Source: a virus
Virus record (IMG/VR): IMGVR_UViG_3300005732_000020
Span: 1-21,007 of that record
DNA: 21,007 bases
Reading direction: 5' to 3' (one strand)
Shown here: piece by piece, positions 1-6,083 of the stretch
Position numbering within the stretch: position 1 is the first letter of the stretch
Layout: each line of letters begins with the position of its first letter
The notes under the pieces: model-generated
The model's input: only the letters and a program-made list of their open reading frames with translations
Databases searched by the model: none
Told to the model about the DNA's origin: nothing
Position numbers and translations under genes: made by a program

Positions 1-140
1 CAGAAAATAATTCCGCTATCAATGACGTGTATGTTGTTGAAAATATTGAACTTCTCAAACCTAAAATTACAAGCATCGTTGAAGAAGTAGTTAATCAATA
101 CACTGTATCAGTTGCTGCACAGTTAAGAAAAATTGAGTAA
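1..140 (+). CDS. C-terminal fragment of an unknown phage protein
   Basis: An open frame runs in from the left edge and ends at TAA 138-140; about 45 residues are visible, ending ...QLRKIE. The visible part is mixed charged/hydrophobic and probably helical, with no recognisable motif. The start lies outside the window. It reads in the same direction as the replication arm and is followed at once by a hairpin that may end its transcript, so it probably belongs to an upstream transcription unit. It could be almost any small phage protein; no function is assigned. Confidence 0.6.
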   Translation, partial: ENNSAINDVYVVENIELLKPKITSIVEEVVNQYTVSVAAQLRKIE

Positions 141-167
141 AAGTATGAGCCTAATGGCTCTGCTTTT
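139..167 (+). terminator. Candidate intrinsic terminator after the left-edge gene
   Basis: Inverted repeat GAGCC-TAAT-GGCTC (147-160), flanked by a second pair of arms AAAAG (139-143) and CTTTT (163-167) separated by small bulges; the T-rich side lies 3'. It sits directly on the stop codon of the left-edge gene and before promoter P1, where a terminator is expected. The core stem is only 5 bp, so strength is uncertain. Confidence 0.5.
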
Positions 168-185
168 GTTCGTTCACAATCACGG

Positions 186-213
186 CGACCTATGCGACCC
201 GACCTATGCGACC
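186..213 (+). repeat. Tandem 2 x 14-bp GC-rich repeat
   Basis: Two exact copies of CGACCTATGCGACC (186-199 and 200-213), followed by a further CG. The repeat is much richer in G+C than its surroundings and lies in the non-coding gap between the left-edge gene and promoter P1. It may be a protein-binding site upstream of P1 or a recombination scar; its function is unknown. Confidence 0.75.
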
Positions 214-234
214 CGCAAAAAACACCTGTATTCA

Positions 235-271
235 TTAGGATATTAACAAAATTGTTATTATATTCGTTAAC
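235..271 (+). promoter_or_regulatory. Early promoter P1, Bacteroidota type
   Basis: The -7 box TATATTCG (259-266) differs at one position from the Bacteroidota TAnnTTTG consensus, with a weak TTAG about 20 nt upstream. It lies 17 nt before the ATG at 284. The 30-bp block 242-271 matches 25 of 30 positions of the block at 1062-1091 (P2), which supports a shared regulatory unit. It also contains the small inverted repeat TAACAA-aa-TTGTTA (245-258 region), a possible operator. No Shine-Dalgarno sequence follows, as is usual for Bacteroidota. Confidence 0.55.
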
Positions 272-283
272 AAACAAATTCAA

Positions 284-520
284 ATGGAAAATAAAGATTA
301 CCTACACTCGGACTTATTGTCCAAGCCCTGCAATTTTGATGTATTTCAAGAAACCTATGAATCTATACGTAGATTATCTTGGGCTATGAGCGAAAATCAC
401 TGTAAATCTCTTGGAATAACAGGCAGACAAAAGGAAGAATACATGGATGTATTCATTAATGAAATCGAGCCTATCATTCTGAACATTGTAAATTACGCTA
501 TAGATAAATTTGAAAAGTAA
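284..520 (+). CDS. Small unknown early phage protein (78 aa)
   Basis: This 78-residue protein starts at the first ATG after promoter P1 and ends in TAA, whose last A is the first base of the next ATG (TAATG, 518-522), so it is probably translationally coupled to its neighbour. It is acidic to neutral and looks mostly helical (for example the stretch ending ...NYAIDKFEK). There is no signal peptide, membrane segment or metal-binding motif. Its position as first gene of an early operon fits a host-takeover or regulatory role, but that is inference from position only. I do not recognise the family. Confidence 0.7.
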   Translation: MENKDYLHSDLLSKPCNFDVFQETYESIRRLSWAMSENHCKSLGITGRQKEEYMDVFINEIEPIILNIVNYAIDKFEK

Positions 521-702
521 TGGACATAGAAGAGCTATATAACGCTATTAAACCGCATAACTTAAACAACATGGAAGAAGACTATAAAGACTCAAGAATA
601 GAGGCGCTAACAAAGCGTATAGAAGAACTGGAAGAATCTCTGGCTAACGCAAACAACACGATAGCATATTTAATACAATTTAAAATGACGGAAAATGATT
701 AG
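520..702 (+). CDS. Small coiled-coil unknown protein (60 aa)
   Basis: This 60-residue protein starts at the ATG that overlaps the previous stop codon (TAATG). The second half, from about residue 22 to 52 (DSRIEALTKRIEELEESLAN), has heptad-like spacing of I/L residues among E/K/R, so a short coiled coil is likely. It is acidic overall. Its end overlaps the next gene by 8 nt. It could be a dimerising accessory or scaffold-like protein. Function is unknown; the coupled start and end support it being a real gene. Confidence 0.7.
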   Translation: MDIEELYNAIKPHNLNNMEEDYKDSRIEALTKRIEELEESLANANNTIAYLIQFKMTEND

Positions 703-1066
703 AAAAAAACTGGTGTCTGAGGTTATAGCTATGCTGAAGCTAACGGAAGCACCATTCTTTGCAATTGGCAACTGCTATTATTACCGCAGAATATGTGTCG
801 ACCTTAACAGGGGATATGAAAATGTATTTGACACATCAACGGATATATGGAGGCCATTAAATATACACGAGTTGAATATAATCATCGACAAGGGCTTCAG
901 TAAAGCTAATGCATACCTTGTTATCAAGAACTCGCAAAATCAGCTTAGAGACAGCCGCAATGCCTTTCACATAGCTTCTATAAAAGGTAATGATAAAGAC
1001 AAACACAAGTACTTCAAGAAAGCAATTGAAGCTATCAATAAACTCAGAGAAATGGTTGGTTATTAA
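695..1066 (+). CDS. Unknown early protein (123 aa)
   Basis: This 123-residue protein starts at ATG 695 inside the end of the preceding gene and stops at TAA 1064-1066, which lies inside the upstream part of promoter P2. The N-terminal half is hydrophobic/aromatic with a CYYYRRICVD stretch (residues ~27-36) that looks like beta strand. The C-terminal half is basic and helical (KHKYFKKAIEAINKLREM). There is no signal peptide and no catalytic motif that I recognise. It closes the P1 gene cluster. Function is unknown. Confidence 0.75.
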   Translation: MIRKKLVSEVIAMLKLTEAPFFAIGNCYYYRRICVDLNRGYENVFDTSTDIWRPLNIHELNIIIDKGFSKANAYLVIKNSQNQLRDSRNAFHIASIKGNDKDKHKYFKKAIEAINKLREMVGY

Positions 1067-1091
1067 CCATTTTGTTATTATATTTGTTAAT
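1056..1091 (+). promoter_or_regulatory. Promoter P2 before the recombination module
   Basis: A perfect TAnnTTTG -7 box (TATATTTG, 1079-1086) with TTGG (1056-1059) upstream at a 19-nt spacer, 22 nt before the ATG at 1109. The core TTGTTATTATATTTGTTAA (1072-1090) matches 18 of 19 positions of P1. It overlaps the stop codon of the preceding gene. It should drive the annealing protein, exonuclease and possibly the whole replication block downstream. Confidence 0.65.
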
Positions 1092-1105
1092 AATCTAATT
1101 TAATT
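1091..1105 (+). promoter_or_regulatory. AT-rich translation leader, copy 1
   Basis: TAATCTAATTTAATT lies directly before the ATG at 1109. A 14/15 identical copy lies at 2301-2315 before the ATG at 2320. Neither leader has a Shine-Dalgarno sequence. The shared sequence may be a phage-specific ribosome-loading (unstructured, S1-type) leader; this is inference. Confidence 0.4.
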
Positions 1106-1108
1106 CTA

Positions 1109-1513
1109 ATGAAAACAGAAAGATTGAAGGAGTTGTACTTACGCTACGAACTCACAAAGGACGATGTATTTAAGCATCAACACTATGTAATCATTACTCG
1201 TTCGGGTATTGATAAAATCCAAGCAAAAGAAAAGATTAGCATACACTACGATGTAGTTAATTGTGAATCTCATTTCTGCGTGGTAAAAGCAAACGCTAAA
1301 GCTGGGGACACAGACATTCAAACGTTTGGTTCAGCACTTAAAGGTTCTACACATCGTGATGGAAACTGCAACACGTGGTATGTTATGGAGATGGCTGAGA
1401 AACGTGCAATGAGTCGCGCGGTACTGAAGCTTACAGGATTTTATGAACTAGGAGTGTTCGGTGAAGATGAGAGCGAAGACTTCAAAAAAGGCGGTGCATC
1501 ATGGCAGAAGTAA
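1109..1513 (+). CDS. Putative single-strand annealing-type recombination protein
   Basis: This 134-residue protein appears to be a small phage DNA-recombination protein. Residues ~90-120 carry WYVMEMAEKRAMSRAVLKL followed by an acidic tail (GEDESEDF). This resembles the 'EMAExRAxxRA...' segment seen in Erf/Sak-like annealing proteins and related phage proteins, but the match is from memory of the motif and is not decisive. The context supports it: it overlaps by 13 nt the gene for a RecE-like exonuclease and is followed by an SSB, the classic exonuclease-annealase-SSB trio. It is shorter than typical RecT or Erf (about 200-270 aa), so it may be a minimal or distinct family. It is expressed from promoter P2. 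Confidence 0.5.
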   Translation: MKTERLKELYLRYELTKDDVFKHQHYVIITRSGIDKIQAKEKISIHYDVVNCESHFCVVKANAKAGDTDIQTFGSALKGSTHRDGNCNTWYVMEMAEKRAMSRAVLKLTGFYELGVFGEDESEDFKKGGASWQK

Positions 1514-2244
1514 ACATTAAAGACGCGATTGCACGTATGCAATCCGATGAGGAATACTACGGGGAATTTGGCTCGCAGTTTCTTCACAATAGTGACATCT
1601 ACACCTTTTTGAATAACCCCCAAGACTACGGCACAAAGAAAGAGGATACAGTTCCTATGATGTTTGGTCGTGCATTCCACGAACAGGTTTTATTCAACAA
1701 CGCATCTCAAGATTACGTTGACGCATCTACTAGAAATACCAAGATATACAAAGAGCATCTTGAGTTCACAGGAGAGAAGTTAACCCTGTTGAAGAAGGAG
1801 TATGAAGACATCAAGTCTTTAAAAGAAAAGACCATAGCACACATCATTGTAAAAGGTGTACTAGGTGACTCTCGTATAAAGAAGGAAGTTCCCAACCTTG
1901 GTTCTTTGACCGATAGTGGTATACTATGGGCTTGTAAGGCTGATATTGTCACTGATGAATACATCTATGACCTCAAGACAACATCAAGTTTAAGTGGTTT
2001 TAAGAAGAGCGCACGTATATATAATTACGATAGCCAAGCATACATCTACTCTACATTATTTCAAAAACCCATGCGGTTCATTGTTGCGGAGAAAGGCACT
2101 GGAGCAATAGGTTTGTTTGATACAAGCGATGAAGCATATCATCGTGGTAGAGAAAAGGTCTTAGAGACCGAAGCACTGTACAAGAAGTACTTTTTGTACA
2201 ACGAGGATGATATTTCAAACTACTACAAGTATGATGAAATATAA
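1501..2244 (+). CDS. RecE/RecB-like PD-(D/E)XK exonuclease
   Basis: A 247-residue nuclease predicted to resect dsDNA ends for recombination. Motifs of the RecB/Cas4/RecE-type PD-(D/E)XK superfamily occur in order: GRAFH (His60), KAD (Asp148), DLK (Asp157, Lys159, the D-x-K variant of E-x-K) and QAYIY (Gln179, Tyr183). Length and motif order fit the exodeoxyribonuclease VIII-like (DUF3799-type) phage family. The start ATG lies inside the last 13 nt of the preceding annealing-type gene, so the two are co-translated, as with lambda Red or RecE/RecT pairs. No iron-sulfur cysteine cluster is apparent, which argues against a Cas4-like or AddB-like enzyme. Confidence 0.85.
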   Translation: MAEVNIKDAIARMQSDEEYYGEFGSQFLHNSDIYTFLNNPQDYGTKKEDTVPMMFGRAFHEQVLFNNASQDYVDASTRNTKIYKEHLEFTGEKLTLLKKEYEDIKSLKEKTIAHIIVKGVLGDSRIKKEVPNLGSLTDSGILWACKADIVTDEYIYDLKTTSSLSGFKKSARIYNYDSQAYIYSTLFQKPMRFIVAEKGTGAIGLFDTSDEAYHRGREKVLETEALYKKYFLYNEDDISNYYKYDEI

Positions 2245-2319
2245 TCCCGAAGGAAGATTGTACTCAGCCATAGGCTAGGGTATTGCGATTATCATTTTAC
2301 TAATCTTATTTAATTAACT
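2245..2319 (+). other. 75-nt gap with AT-rich leader repeat (copy 2)
   Basis: There is no gene here. It holds a small inverted repeat AGCC-ATA-GGCT (2266-2276) without a T-tract, and the leader TAATCTTATTTAATT (2301-2315), nearly identical to 1091-1105, four nt before the next ATG. The upstream TATCATTT (2290-2297) only loosely resembles the TAnnTTTG box, so a separate promoter here is uncertain. Confidence 0.4.
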
Positions 2320-2649
2320 ATGTCATCATTAATTAAGGCATCAATCAAGACGTCGGAACTAAAGAAAATCGACGCAAACAAAATTGTAAAGGGAGAGAAA
2401 GACAACTACATCCCAATTACTATATCGGTAGACGATGAATCAAGGTATGGTCAAAACGTCTCAATATATATTGAGCAGACAAAAGAAGAAAGAGAGGCAA
2501 AGACCCCTCGTCAATACATTGCTAATGGTTCGGTAATCTGGACTGACGGCAAGATTGTCAAAGGTCAACGTGAAGAAAACAACGGTGGTGGTGGAAACAC
2601 TAAGCCAGCACCTAGTCTTGGCGGTGGTCTTGACGACCTACCATTTTAA
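2320..2649 (+). CDS. Phage single-stranded DNA-binding protein (SSB-like)
   Basis: A 109-residue protein with the hallmarks of an SSB. It has a beta-rich N-terminal part (residues ~1-80), a glycine/proline-rich flexible linker (about 87-103, with a run of five Gly) and an acidic tip ending DDLPF (105-109). That is the canonical C-terminal peptide bacterial SSBs use to recruit partner proteins. It is smaller than cellular SSB (about 150-180 aa), so the OB-fold assignment is inferred from the tail, size and position. It lies just after the annealing protein and exonuclease and before the initiation genes, where an SSB would serve both recombination and replication. Confidence 0.75.
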   Translation: MSSLIKASIKTSELKKIDANKIVKGEKDNYIPITISVDDESRYGQNVSIYIEQTKEEREAKTPRQYIANGSVIWTDGKIVKGQREENNGGGGNTKPAPSLGGGLDDLPF

Positions 2650-2651
2650 TC

Positions 2652-2686
2652 ATTACCCCGAAAGCCTTGAGGTGAGTAGGGGTAAT
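2652..2686 (+). other. Stem-loop between SSB and DnaA-like genes
   Basis: A perfect 8-bp inverted repeat ATTACCCC (2652-2659) / GGGGTAAT (2679-2686) with a 19-nt loop, in the 51-nt gap between SSB and the DnaA-like gene. It is followed only by TTTAAATC, so it is a weak terminator at best. It may act as an attenuator, an mRNA stabiliser or a binding site for the adjacent initiator. Confidence 0.5.
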
Positions 2687-2700
2687 TTAAATCTTCGATA

Positions 2701-3204
2701 ATGAAAGCAAATGTAATACAGTCTATAGCTGAAGCAGTAGCAGACTACTACGGAATAGAAGTATCAAAAATTTTCCAAAACACCCGTAGAAGAGATATAA
2801 CGGACAAACGTGCGATATTTCACTTCCTGTGCCACAAACACACCGACCTCAGCCTTCAACAAATAGGTAGGTTCGCAGAGAACTATGATAGAGTAGCATA
2901 CAATCACGCTACGATTATACACAACATAAAAAAATCCCGCAATCTCATGAAGGTTGACAAGAGATTTGCAATCGACCTACTTCATCTCGATGCCTACGTG
3001 ACCAAGAATATTATAGTCAAGAAGGAGAAAGAAATCGTCATCAACAACAACATACAAATGATGCTTGAGAGATGGTTTGAATATGAGAGTAGAGAGTACC
3101 TTGACCTGTTATCTTCTATAGCAGAGATACTACACAAGGAGGATAATTTAGATAACATAAAAACTTGGATTAGCAAATATGAAGGGGTTCATCAAACTAC
3201 ATAG
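2701..3204 (+). CDS. DnaA domain-IV-like DNA-binding protein (no AAA+ domain)
   Basis: This 167-residue protein resembles the C-terminal DNA-binding domain of the bacterial initiator DnaA. Residues ~5-85 align by pattern with domain IV: VADYYGIEVSKIF, then KRAIFHFLCHKHTDLSLQQIGR, then DRVAYNHATIIHNIKKS (63-79), matching the DnaA signature region (GRDHTTVLHA...K in cellular DnaA). There is no Walker A/B, so it cannot be a full DnaA. Residues ~90-167 are a helical extension of unknown role. It overlaps the replisome organizer by 26 nt, pointing to a joint role in origin recognition. Alternatives are an inhibitor or competitor of host DnaA, or a transcription regulator. Confidence 0.75.
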   Translation: MKANVIQSIAEAVADYYGIEVSKIFQNTRRRDITDKRAIFHFLCHKHTDLSLQQIGRFAENYDRVAYNHATIIHNIKKSRNLMKVDKRFAIDLLHLDAYVTKNIIVKKEKEIVINNNIQMMLERWFEYESREYLDLLSSIAEILHKEDNLDNIKTWISKYEGVHQTT

Positions 3205-3919
3205 ACAGATTATGGAGTGGGAATGGTATCAAGACGCTAACACAAAGTCTGTCTTCATACACCTACTTCTAAATGCGTGTTACGATGAATGCAGATTCAT
3301 GGGTCAACCTGTTGAAAGAGGCCAATATATGACATCTTTATCACGTCTTGCAAGAGATTTAAACCTCAGCGTTAGACAGGTCAGAACGGCACTGACTAGA
3401 TTAGAAAAGACTGGTGAAATCGACACGCGAACGACAAACAAAAGTACACTCGTAACTATCTCTAACTATGGAAGTTATCAGATAGATGAGTCTACTAAGA
3501 AAAAGAAAACGACACGCAAGCGACAAGCAGTCGACACGCAAACGACAGACATAAATAAGAAAGAAAGAAAGGAAGAAGAAAAGAATAATACTACTTTCTA
3601 CAATACGGTTAGAACAGAGAGTATATGGGTTACACAGGTAGCCATGCAGTATCACACTAAGATACCAAAGGTCTTAAATGCTTTAGAGAGATTTCACAAT
3701 CACCTAAACATAACACAAGACAACAAACGAACTGCGAGGGATTTCAAAACACATTTTGTAAATTGGATAAAATACAACCTCGAAGACTCTAACCAGTCAT
3801 TTGGTAATTATAAATGGAAGTGGAAGGGTCAAGCAATGAAAACAGGAAACAAAGAGGAATACGAACGAGACAAAGCTGCTTTTGACAAGCCCGGTTTTGA
3901 CTTTCAAACGCTAATTTAA
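3179..3919 (+). CDS. Phage replisome organizer / O-like initiation protein
   Basis: A 246-residue protein of the phage replication-organizer type. It opens with the N-terminal motif GFIKLHRQIMEWEWYQDANT..F.HLL (residues 3-31), then a winged-helix region with a helix-turn-helix at about 53-77 (SLSRLARDLNLSVRQVRTAL). A highly charged, low-complexity linker follows (~103-137, rich in K/E/R/T). The C-terminal domain (~145-246) probably contacts the helicase, by analogy with lambda O/DnaD-like proteins. Such proteins bind origin iterons and recruit the replicative helicase, whose gene follows with a TAATG overlap. The gene carries six 11-bp DNA repeats and a purine tract in its wHTH/linker-coding part, a likely origin. 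The start at 3179 lies inside the DnaA-like gene. Confidence 0.8.
   Translation: MKGFIKLHRQIMEWEWYQDANTKSVFIHLLLNACYDECRFMGQPVERGQYMTSLSRLARDLNLSVRQVRTALTRLEKTGEIDTRTTNKSTLVTISNYGSYQIDESTKKKKTTRKRQAVDTQTTDINKKERKEEEKNNTTFYNTVRTESIWVTQVAMQYHTKIPKVLNALERFHNHLNITQDNKRTARDFKTHFVNWIKYNLEDSNQSFGNYKWKWKGQAMKTGNKEEYERDKAAFDKPGFDFQTLI
3421..3442 (+). repeat. Origin iterons, upstream pair
   Basis: Two tandem 11-bp units, CGACACGCGAA (3421-3431) and CGACAAACAAA (3432-3442), belong to the same repeat family as the four units at 3510-3553. The invariant core in all six is CGACAnnC. They lie within the organizer gene at the edge of the wHTH-coding part. Confidence 0.8.
3510..3553 (+). repeat. Origin iterons, four tandem 11-bp units
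   Basis: Four head-to-tail 11-bp units with exact 11-bp period: CGACACGCAAG (3510), CGACAAGCAGT (3521), CGACACGCAAA (3532) and CGACAGACATA (3543). Viewed as pairs they form two 20-22 bp direct repeats, with a third at 3421. The units at 3421 and 3532 share a reading frame, but the one at 3510 is in another frame, so the conservation is at DNA level. One repeat per helical turn suits cooperative binding by an initiator. Confidence 0.85.
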
Positions 3920-5685
3920 TGGAGATAAATGGATTCGAAGTAGATGAATTTAACATCTACAACATCGACACTAAGGCTAAACTATCAACTTGTCCTAAGT
4001 GCTCTCACAACCGCAAGAAGAAAACTCAAAAATGTCTAATGCTCGATTGGGAGCGTGGACTTGGAACGTGTCAACACTGCGGAGAAGTTGTACAACTACA
4101 CACCTACACAAAGGCATCTACAGGTGTATCGTACGCGATGCCACCAAGAAAAGAAAAGAAAGAAGTCCTATCACAAGTGTCAGAGTACTTTTTAAAAAGA
4201 GGTATATCAAACGAGACACTAAATACATTTGGTGTAACCAATGGAATGGAGTTCATGCCACAAGTCGGTGAAGAGGTCAATGTAATTATGTTCAACTACT
4301 ACGTAGGAGAGGAGATTATAAACATAAAGTATCGTGATGCTCGCAAGAACTTCAAGATGTACAAAGGAGCGCAAAAAACCTTTTACAATATAAATTCTAT
4401 AGCTGGAAAGGACACTTGTGTAATCGTAGAGGGAGAAGTTGATGCGATGTCTTTCCACGAGGCCGGAGTTACCAATGTAGTAAGTGTACCTAATGGATTC
4501 AATGCTACAGGTCAAATCAATCTAGACTATCTAACTGATTTCTACCATTACTTTGAAGACAAAGAGCGCATATACCTTGCCGTAGACAATGACGAGGCTG
4601 GTGAAAACGGTCAGAAAGAATTGATTCGTAGATTCGGTTCTGATAAAGTCTACCTATGTGACCTAAAGGATTGTAAGGATGCTAATGATTATCTAATTAA
4701 GTACGGTAAGGAAGGGTTAGCACAGGTTATTACAACTGCATCACCATGCCCAATCGATAATGTTATACGGGTTTCTGATATGGAGTCTCAACTAGATGAC
4801 TTCTACAAAAACGGTATTCAAAATGGATACAAGATTGGCATCACAGACTTTGATAATATATTCTCTACATACACTAAGCAGTTTATTGTAGTGACAGGTT
4901 TCCCATCCAGCGGAAAGAGTGATTGGGTTGACCAAATGACAATAGGGTACAATATGATGTATGGTTGGAAAACAGCCTACGCGTCAGTTGAGAACTTCCC
5001 TCAGTACCTACACGTAGATAAACTGATAAGAAAGCTTTATGGAAAGACACCTAAGTACGAAGAAACTAAGAAGGAACATTGGAGAAAATGTGTAAACCAC
5101 ATTGACCAAAACTTCTTCTTTATGGACTTTGAGGATGGCTACGACTTAGATAAAGTATTAGCAAAAGGACAGGAATTGGTAAAAAGAATGGGTATAAGAT
5201 GCTTGGTAATTGACCCATACAACAAGGTTAAGGACAAGGAGAACATCAATATGTCCATCAATGATTACACCAATCAATACCTCAACAAAATTGATAATTT
5301 CTGTAAGAAGAACGATGTACTTGTTTTACTCATAGCACACCCAACCAAACCTCAAAACGACAAAGGAAAACTACTTGAGCCTACATTCTATGATGTCAAG
5401 GGAGGTGGTGAGTTCTACGATATGTCACCTCACGGTATACTCGTGCATAGAGATTACGAGATGGGCACAGTGAAGCTTAAAGTCCTTAAGGTAAAGTTCT
5501 CTAACCTTGGAGAAAACCAAGCCCACACGCACTTTTACTACAATGTGAACAATGGAAGATACACCGCTATCGAAGCAGGTCAACCGAAATGGGATAATGA
5601 AAACTGGATTTCAACTGAAGAAAACCCGTACACCCAGACCAAGATTTTAGAAAGTGAATTTGCTAACCTAAACGACGCGTTTTAA
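3919..5685 (+). CDS. Primase-helicase, T7 gp4-like
   Basis: A 588-residue bifunctional replication enzyme that would unwind the fork and make primers. An N-terminal zinc-binding domain (Cys25, Cys28, Cys51, Cys54; an extra Cys39) is followed by a TOPRIM primase domain with EGEVD (171-175) and the metal-binding DND pair (Asp223, Asp225). The C-terminal RecA-fold helicase has Walker A GFPSSGKS (327-334), SVEN with candidate catalytic Glu358, Walker B LVID (429-432) and AHPTKP (His475). Length fits T7 gp4 (566 aa) and phage relatives. It starts at the TAATG junction with the organizer gene, so helicase and its presumed loader are co-translated. No DNA polymerase gene follows, unlike in many T7-like phages. 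Confidence 0.95.
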   Translation: MEINGFEVDEFNIYNIDTKAKLSTCPKCSHNRKKKTQKCLMLDWERGLGTCQHCGEVVQLHTYTKASTGVSYAMPPRKEKKEVLSQVSEYFLKRGISNETLNTFGVTNGMEFMPQVGEEVNVIMFNYYVGEEIINIKYRDARKNFKMYKGAQKTFYNINSIAGKDTCVIVEGEVDAMSFHEAGVTNVVSVPNGFNATGQINLDYLTDFYHYFEDKERIYLAVDNDEAGENGQKELIRRFGSDKVYLCDLKDCKDANDYLIKYGKEGLAQVITTASPCPIDNVIRVSDMESQLDDFYKNGIQNGYKIGITDFDNIFSTYTKQFIVVTGFPSSGKSDWVDQMTIGYNMMYGWKTAYASVENFPQYLHVDKLIRKLYGKTPKYEETKKEHWRKCVNHIDQNFFFMDFEDGYDLDKVLAKGQELVKRMGIRCLVIDPYNKVKDKENINMSINDYTNQYLNKIDNFCKKNDVLVLLIAHPTKPQNDKGKLLEPTFYDVKGGGEFYDMSPHGILVHRDYEMGTVKLKVLKVKFSNLGENQAHTHFYYNVNNGRYTAIEAGQPKWDNENWISTEENPYTQTKILESEFANLNDAF

Positions 5686-6083
5686 TGAGCTTAATACGAA
5701 ACCATAGAGAGGTAGTCAAGTCTATTGATTTCACAGGTGTACAAAACGGTAAGATACATCCAACTGATATTGATTGCGTTCTTGAGTTTGATAACGACAT
5801 ACTAATTCTAATAGAAACGAAAAAGGCTGGTAACGAAATACCTACAGGACAGCGAATTTTATTAGAGCGGTTAATTGACAGTTGGCACACAAACCACGGA
5901 ATAGCGTTAAAAGTGGAGTATACTGATGAGGAAATAGGAGCTGTAAGCATAAAGCTTAATAGATGCCTGGTAACAAAGTACTACATAAACAAAACATGGT
6001 ATGACGCGCCCATTCCCACTAAGATGGTTGACTTTATAAATACATTAGGCGAAAAATGGAATAATGAAAAATGTAGATTCTGA
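5685..6083 (+). CDS. Small PD-(D/E)XK-like nuclease or resolvase
   Basis: This 132-residue protein starts at the TAATG overlap with the primase-helicase. It shows a compact nuclease-like core: IHPTDIDCVLEF (Asp30, with Glu34 nearby), ILIETKK (Glu44-x-Lys46) and a following Gln56, in a strand-strand-helix arrangement typical of small PD-(D/E)XK enzymes such as Holliday-junction resolvases. In T7 the comparable position near the helicase holds endonuclease I, which has this role. The C-terminal part (about 75-132) has no motif that I recognise. The fold call is by motif only; a structural or regulatory protein remains possible. Confidence 0.6.
   Translation: MSLIRNHREVVKSIDFTGVQNGKIHPTDIDCVLEFDNDILILIETKKAGNEIPTGQRILLERLIDSWHTNHGIALKVEYTDEEIGAVSIKLNRCLVTKYYINKTWYDAPIPTKMVDFINTLGEKWNNEKCRF

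Larger units (their letters stand above)
3421..3600 (+). other. Putative phage replication origin (lambda ori-like, inside organizer gene)
   Basis: The six CGACAnnC iterons (3421-3442, 3510-3553) are followed directly by an AT-rich stretch whose top strand is a 29-nt uninterrupted purine run (3557-3585), then AT-rich DNA to 3600. In lambda, iterons inside gene O followed by an AT-rich, strand-asymmetric purine/pyrimidine tract form ori: O binds the iterons and the AT-rich part melts. Here the same layout sits within the gene for the O-like protein and just after a DnaA-like gene. The assignment rests on architecture; function is inferred. Confidence 0.7.

Noticed and set aside
95-389. 62-aa (-) and 65-aa (+) frames over the 141-283 gap
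   Set aside because: Both run across the tandem repeat and promoter P1 and overlap real genes in other frames; neither has a start context or protein-like composition.
2266-2276. AGCC-ATA-GGCT as a terminator after the exonuclease gene
   Set aside because: The stem is only 4 bp, has a 3-nt loop and no T-tract follows.
2915-2923. TTATACACA, a match to the DnaA-box form TTATNCACA, inside the DnaA-like gene
   Set aside because: A single 9-mer of this kind is expected about once by chance in 21 kb of AT-rich DNA and it also encodes conserved residues (TIIHN); no cluster of boxes was seen.
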